From positions 1 through 6,950 of the forward strand of contig JAIQGB010000238.1 in NCBI GenBank assembly GCA_020072905.1: a DNA stretch of 6,950 nucleotides. Reading direction: 5' to 3'. Source of the stretch: Terriglobia bacterium (lineage in GTDB: Bacteria; Acidobacteriota; Terriglobia; UBA7540). Shown here one piece after another: positions 4,956-6,950 of the stretch. The translations under genes and the position numbers were made by a program. The notes under the pieces were generated by a model. It saw only the letters and a program-made list of their open reading frames with translations, did no database searches and was not told where the DNA came from. Within the stretch, counting starts at the first letter, position 1. Every line of letters starts with the position of its first letter.

Positions 4956-6587
4956 ATGTCCGACTCATTGCGAGTTCGCGCTGCACTGCGTCCCCCGATC
5001 CCCAAGATTTCCCCGTCACCCAACATCGAACGTCACAAGTTTGAGGATTACCTGGCCAGCCCTTACATGGAGAAGTTTCTGGGGCTGCTCACGCGGCGAA
5101 ACGGCGACGGCCGGTGCTATCTGGAAGAGGTCTTCGAGACCTACGACCGGCCCGACCTGTCGCCCTGGCAGCGCGTGAAGTTTGCCTTGCCGCACCGCGC
5201 CATTGAAGTCTTCCGTGCCCGAGCCGGCGTCAATAAGGAAACGCTGAAGGCCAAGGTGTTGCATCATCGGCCCACGGCGCGCGCGCTGGTGAACACGGCG
5301 CGCAGCATTGCCAAGTTCGGCCTGACGATGCCGCAGCGGTTCTACGCGCCCCTCATTGTGGTCTGGAATTACACCCAGGCCTGCAACCTGACCTGCAAGC
5401 ATTGCTACCAGGAAGCGGGGCACAAGCCGCTCGCCGACGAGCTCTCGACCGAGCAAAAGCTAAATCTCGTGGAGCAGTTGGCGGACGAATACGTCCCGTT
5501 CCTCGCCATCGCCGGCGGCGAACCCCTGGTTTCGAAGGACATTTGGAAGGTCCTCGAGCGCGCCAAGCAGCGGGGCGTGCACACCACGATCGCCACCAAC
5601 GGCACGCTGCTGACCAAGGAGATCTGCCAGCGCCTGGCGGACTCCGGCGTGAAGTACGTGGAAGTGTCACTCGATTCCGTCCTGCCCGAAGAGCACGACG
5701 GTTTCCGCGGCCTGGCGGGCGCCTGGAAGCGCACCGTGGCCGGCATCCGCAACGTGGCGTTGACGCCGGGCCTGCGCGCCGGCATGGCGATGTGCGTCAC
5801 GCGGCTCAATTACCATCACACCGAGGCCATGATCAACTTCGCCACGGATCTCGGTTGCACCACTTTTGTGCACTTCAATTTCATCCCCGTGGGCCGCGGC
5901 CGGGAATTGGCGACGATGGACATCACGCCGCGCGAGCGCGAATTGCTTCTCCAGCTCCTCAACCGGCACTTGCAGGCAGGGAAAATCTCCGTCATGTCCA
6001 CGGCGCCGCAATTCGGGCGCGCCTGCATCCTCTACGGGCCGCTCGACGGGCTGATGGCCACCGCGCACGCCGGCAAGGGCAAAGGCCGGCAGGCCAAAGT
6101 TCTATCCCGGTACATCGGAGGCTGCGGGGCGGGACGCTGCTATTGCTGCGTCGAGCCGGACGGCAAGGTCACGCCGTGCGTTTACATGTCATCGGAAGTG
6201 ATGGGCGACCTGAAGCGGCAGCCCCTGATGGAGATCTGGCAGGACCCGAGGTTCGATATCTATTCCCACCGCGAAGACCGCGGCGACCACTGCGCGGTGT
6301 GCGATTTCCGCGCCTATTGCGGCGGGTGCCGGGCGCGCTCGCTCAGCTATCTGGACGATGCCACGGCGGGCGACCCCGGCTGCGTGTACAACCAGCACGC
6401 CTGGGACGAAGTTCTGGCGAGCGTCCCGAAGCCCAACGAACTCGTCGTCCTCGGCCAGCACGACCGCGTGGACAGCTTCCTCGCCGGCGCGAGCGACGGC
6501 GTGCTGACCACCCAGAATGCGGACCGCCTGGTCCACGATGCCGTGAACGCCATCACCGACTCCATCGATCCTTCCCGCGCCGTGTAG
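4956..6587 (+). CDS. Radical SAM/SPASM-domain protein, substrate unknown
   Basis: A 543-residue radical SAM enzyme. An N-terminal region of about 130 residues (DYLASPYMEKFLGLLTRR and onward) carries no motif I recognise. The radical SAM core starts at VVWNYTQACNLTCKHCYQ with cluster cysteines 143, 147, 150 and has GGE at 187-189, IATNGTLL (212-219) and VSLDS (237-241). The C-terminal SPASM region has the full cysteine pattern for auxiliary clusters: Cys390, then G403-x4-Cys408, then Cys446-x2-Cys449-x5-Cys455-x2-Cys458 and Cys476, plus extra cysteines at 395, 397 and 398. SPASM enzymes include PqqE, NirJ/AhbD and peptide-maturation enzymes, which act on peptides or tetrapyrroles. No small precursor peptide gene is evident beside this one, and no porphyrin genes are in view. 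A tail of about 65 residues follows the SPASM domain. Start: the AAGGAGG site supports 4956. The class is certain and the reaction is not. Confidence 0.88.
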   Translation: MSDSLRVRAALRPPIPKISPSPNIERHKFEDYLASPYMEKFLGLLTRRNGDGRCYLEEVFETYDRPDLSPWQRVKFALPHRAIEVFRARAGVNKETLKAKVLHHRPTARALVNTARSIAKFGLTMPQRFYAPLIVVWNYTQACNLTCKHCYQEAGHKPLADELSTEQKLNLVEQLADEYVPFLAIAGGEPLVSKDIWKVLERAKQRGVHTTIATNGTLLTKEICQRLADSGVKYVEVSLDSVLPEEHDGFRGLAGAWKRTVAGIRNVALTPGLRAGMAMCVTRLNYHHTEAMINFATDLGCTTFVHFNFIPVGRGRELATMDITPRERELLLQLLNRHLQAGKISVMSTAPQFGRACILYGPLDGLMATAHAGKGKGRQAKVLSRYIGGCGAGRCYCCVEPDGKVTPCVYMSSEVMGDLKRQPLMEIWQDPRFDIYSHREDRGDHCAVCDFRAYCGGCRARSLSYLDDATAGDPGCVYNQHAWDEVLASVPKPNELVVLGQHDRVDSFLAGASDGVLTTQNADRLVHDAVNAITDSIDPSRAV

Positions 6588-6588
6588 C

Positions 6589-6606
6589 GCCCGCCTTCAG
6601 GCGGGC
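6589..6606 (+). terminator. GC-rich hairpin just after the radical SAM/SPASM gene
   Basis: GCCCGCC (6589-6595) and GGCGGGC (6600-6606) form a perfect 7-bp stem around TTCA, one base after the stop codon. No T-run follows, so it may be a poor terminator, an mRNA-stabilising hairpin, or a copy of a dispersed palindromic repeat. Confidence 0.45.
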
Positions 6607-6612
6607 ACCGTG

Positions 6613-6665
6613 CTGTAGGGGAGCGCTTCGCGCTCCCGCGGGAGCCCGGACGGCTCCCCTACCAG
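6613..6665. repeat. Palindromic element B (CTGTAGGGG type)
   Basis: Outer arms GTAGGGGAGC (6615-6624) and GCTCCCCTAC (6653-6662) are perfect complements. Inside are two further hairpins: GGGAGCGC-TTC-GCGCTCCC (6619-6637) and GGGAGCC-CGGAC-GGCTCCC (6640-6658). The element can therefore fold as one long stem or as two adjacent hairpins. Its CTGTAG-like ends resemble element A at 6763-6834. It supplies the stop codon of the minus-strand DpnI-like gene. Confidence 0.75.
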
Positions 6666-6950
6666 GATTGGCGGTAATTACCTCCGCCCACCAATTCTAT
6701 CCAACCACGCTCCCGCAGAAACTGAAGTTGCTGGCGGATTTTGTCGCGCCCGTGGCGGTTTTCTGTAGCGGCGGTGTCTCACCGCCGAGGCCATCGATAT
6801 CACGAACGCGACGATGAGGACATCGCCGCTACAGCAATGCGTGAAGCCGTGCCAGCGCCGCCTCCTGCGCATAGATGTCGGCCAGCGTGAATTCCCGCCG
6901 CCCGATGCCCCGCACGATGTTGAGGACATCGAGCGCCCATCCGCACGCCC
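6659..6950 (-). pseudogene. DpnI-like (dam-replacing family) restriction endonuclease, C-terminal winged-helix part, disrupted
   Basis: Two minus-strand segments together match the C-terminal winged-helix DNA-binding domain of DpnI-like endonucleases, which read methylated GATC sites. The first (6948 down to 6832) encodes WALDVLNIVRGIGRREF followed by TLADIYAQEAALARLH, and then hits a TAG at 6831-6829. The second (6763 down to 6662) encodes ENRHGRDKIRQQLQFLRERG then WIELVGGGNYRQSW, stopping at 6661-6659. In family members these parts are continuous (around LHP-x-N-RHV-x-DKIRQQLQ). Here a 71-bp palindromic element separates them, shifts the frame and introduces a stop. The catalytic domain would lie beyond the right edge, so the length and state of the rest are unknown. 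A C-terminally truncated protein could still be made. The family assignment rests on the DKIRQQLQ and REFTLADIYA motifs. Confidence 0.75.
6763..6834. repeat. Palindromic element A (CTGTAGCGGCG type) inserted in the DpnI-like gene
   Basis: The outer arms 6763-6779 and 6818-6834 match at 15 of 17 positions as an inverted repeat; CTGTAGCGGCG/CGCCGCTACAG is perfect. Internal hairpins are GGCGGTG-TCT-CACCGCC (6770-6786) and CATCG/CGATG (6792-6796, 6812-6816). About 71 bases, not a multiple of three, interrupt the minus-strand gene. No transposase is encoded, so it must be a non-autonomous or MITE-like repeat. Confidence 0.8.

Noticed and set aside
5402..6817. 471-codon open frame on the plus strand overlapping the radical SAM/SPASM gene
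   Set aside because: It is out of frame with the SPASM protein, its product is almost wholly R, A, G, P and H, and it runs through the palindromic repeats. It is a shadow of high third-position GC.

Overview
The window looks like a chromosomal segment of an Acidobacteriota member (Terriglobia-like). This is an inference from three things seen in the sequence: high GC with GC-rich third codon positions; dense tracts of degenerate microrepeats (ACTCCTGACTGCTG, GTCCTTCGTCC, GGATTTTGGATTT and GGAAATTGGAAACTGG types) of the kind known from acidobacterial genomes; and a long radical SAM protein of the Tes/MSS type, the enzymes that couple lipid tails into membrane-spanning lipids. Iso-diabolic acid, the bacterial product of such coupling, is a hallmark of this phylum. 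No rRNA or other marker gene is present to settle the assignment.

Layout. (1) Positions 1-1502, minus strand: queG, tRNA epoxyqueuosine reductase, with its 3' end off the left edge. Two large blocks of microrepeat DNA (about 990-1250 and 185-510) sit inside the gene, yet the frame stays open for 500 codons. (2) Positions 1503-1943: intergenic region between the divergent queG and the next gene, with a perfect 8-bp-arm palindrome in a promoter-like position. (3) Positions 1944-4028, plus strand: the 694-residue Tes/MSS-like radical SAM protein, followed by an intrinsic terminator at 4056-4090. (4) Positions 4168-4713, plus strand: a Uma2-family PD-(D/E)XK protein with a consensus extended -10 box placed so that its mRNA would be leaderless. 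(5) Positions 4714-4955: intergenic, with a 12-bp inverted repeat and a hairpin that can mask the next ribosome binding site. (6) Positions 4956-6587, plus strand: a 543-residue radical SAM/SPASM protein of unknown substrate. (7) Positions 6588-6950: a hairpin, then the C-terminal end of a DpnI-like restriction endonuclease on the minus strand. A 71-bp palindromic element breaks that gene and a second element supplies its stop codon.

How it fits together. The two radical SAM genes share strand and neighbourhood but are not one operon: a terminator and an independently promoted Uma2 gene lie between them. A shared role in lipid or cell-envelope modification is possible but only inferred. queG (tRNA modification) and the DpnI-like remnant are unrelated in function. 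The most unusual aspect is repeat invasion of genes: tolerated in frame in queG, destructive in the restriction gene.
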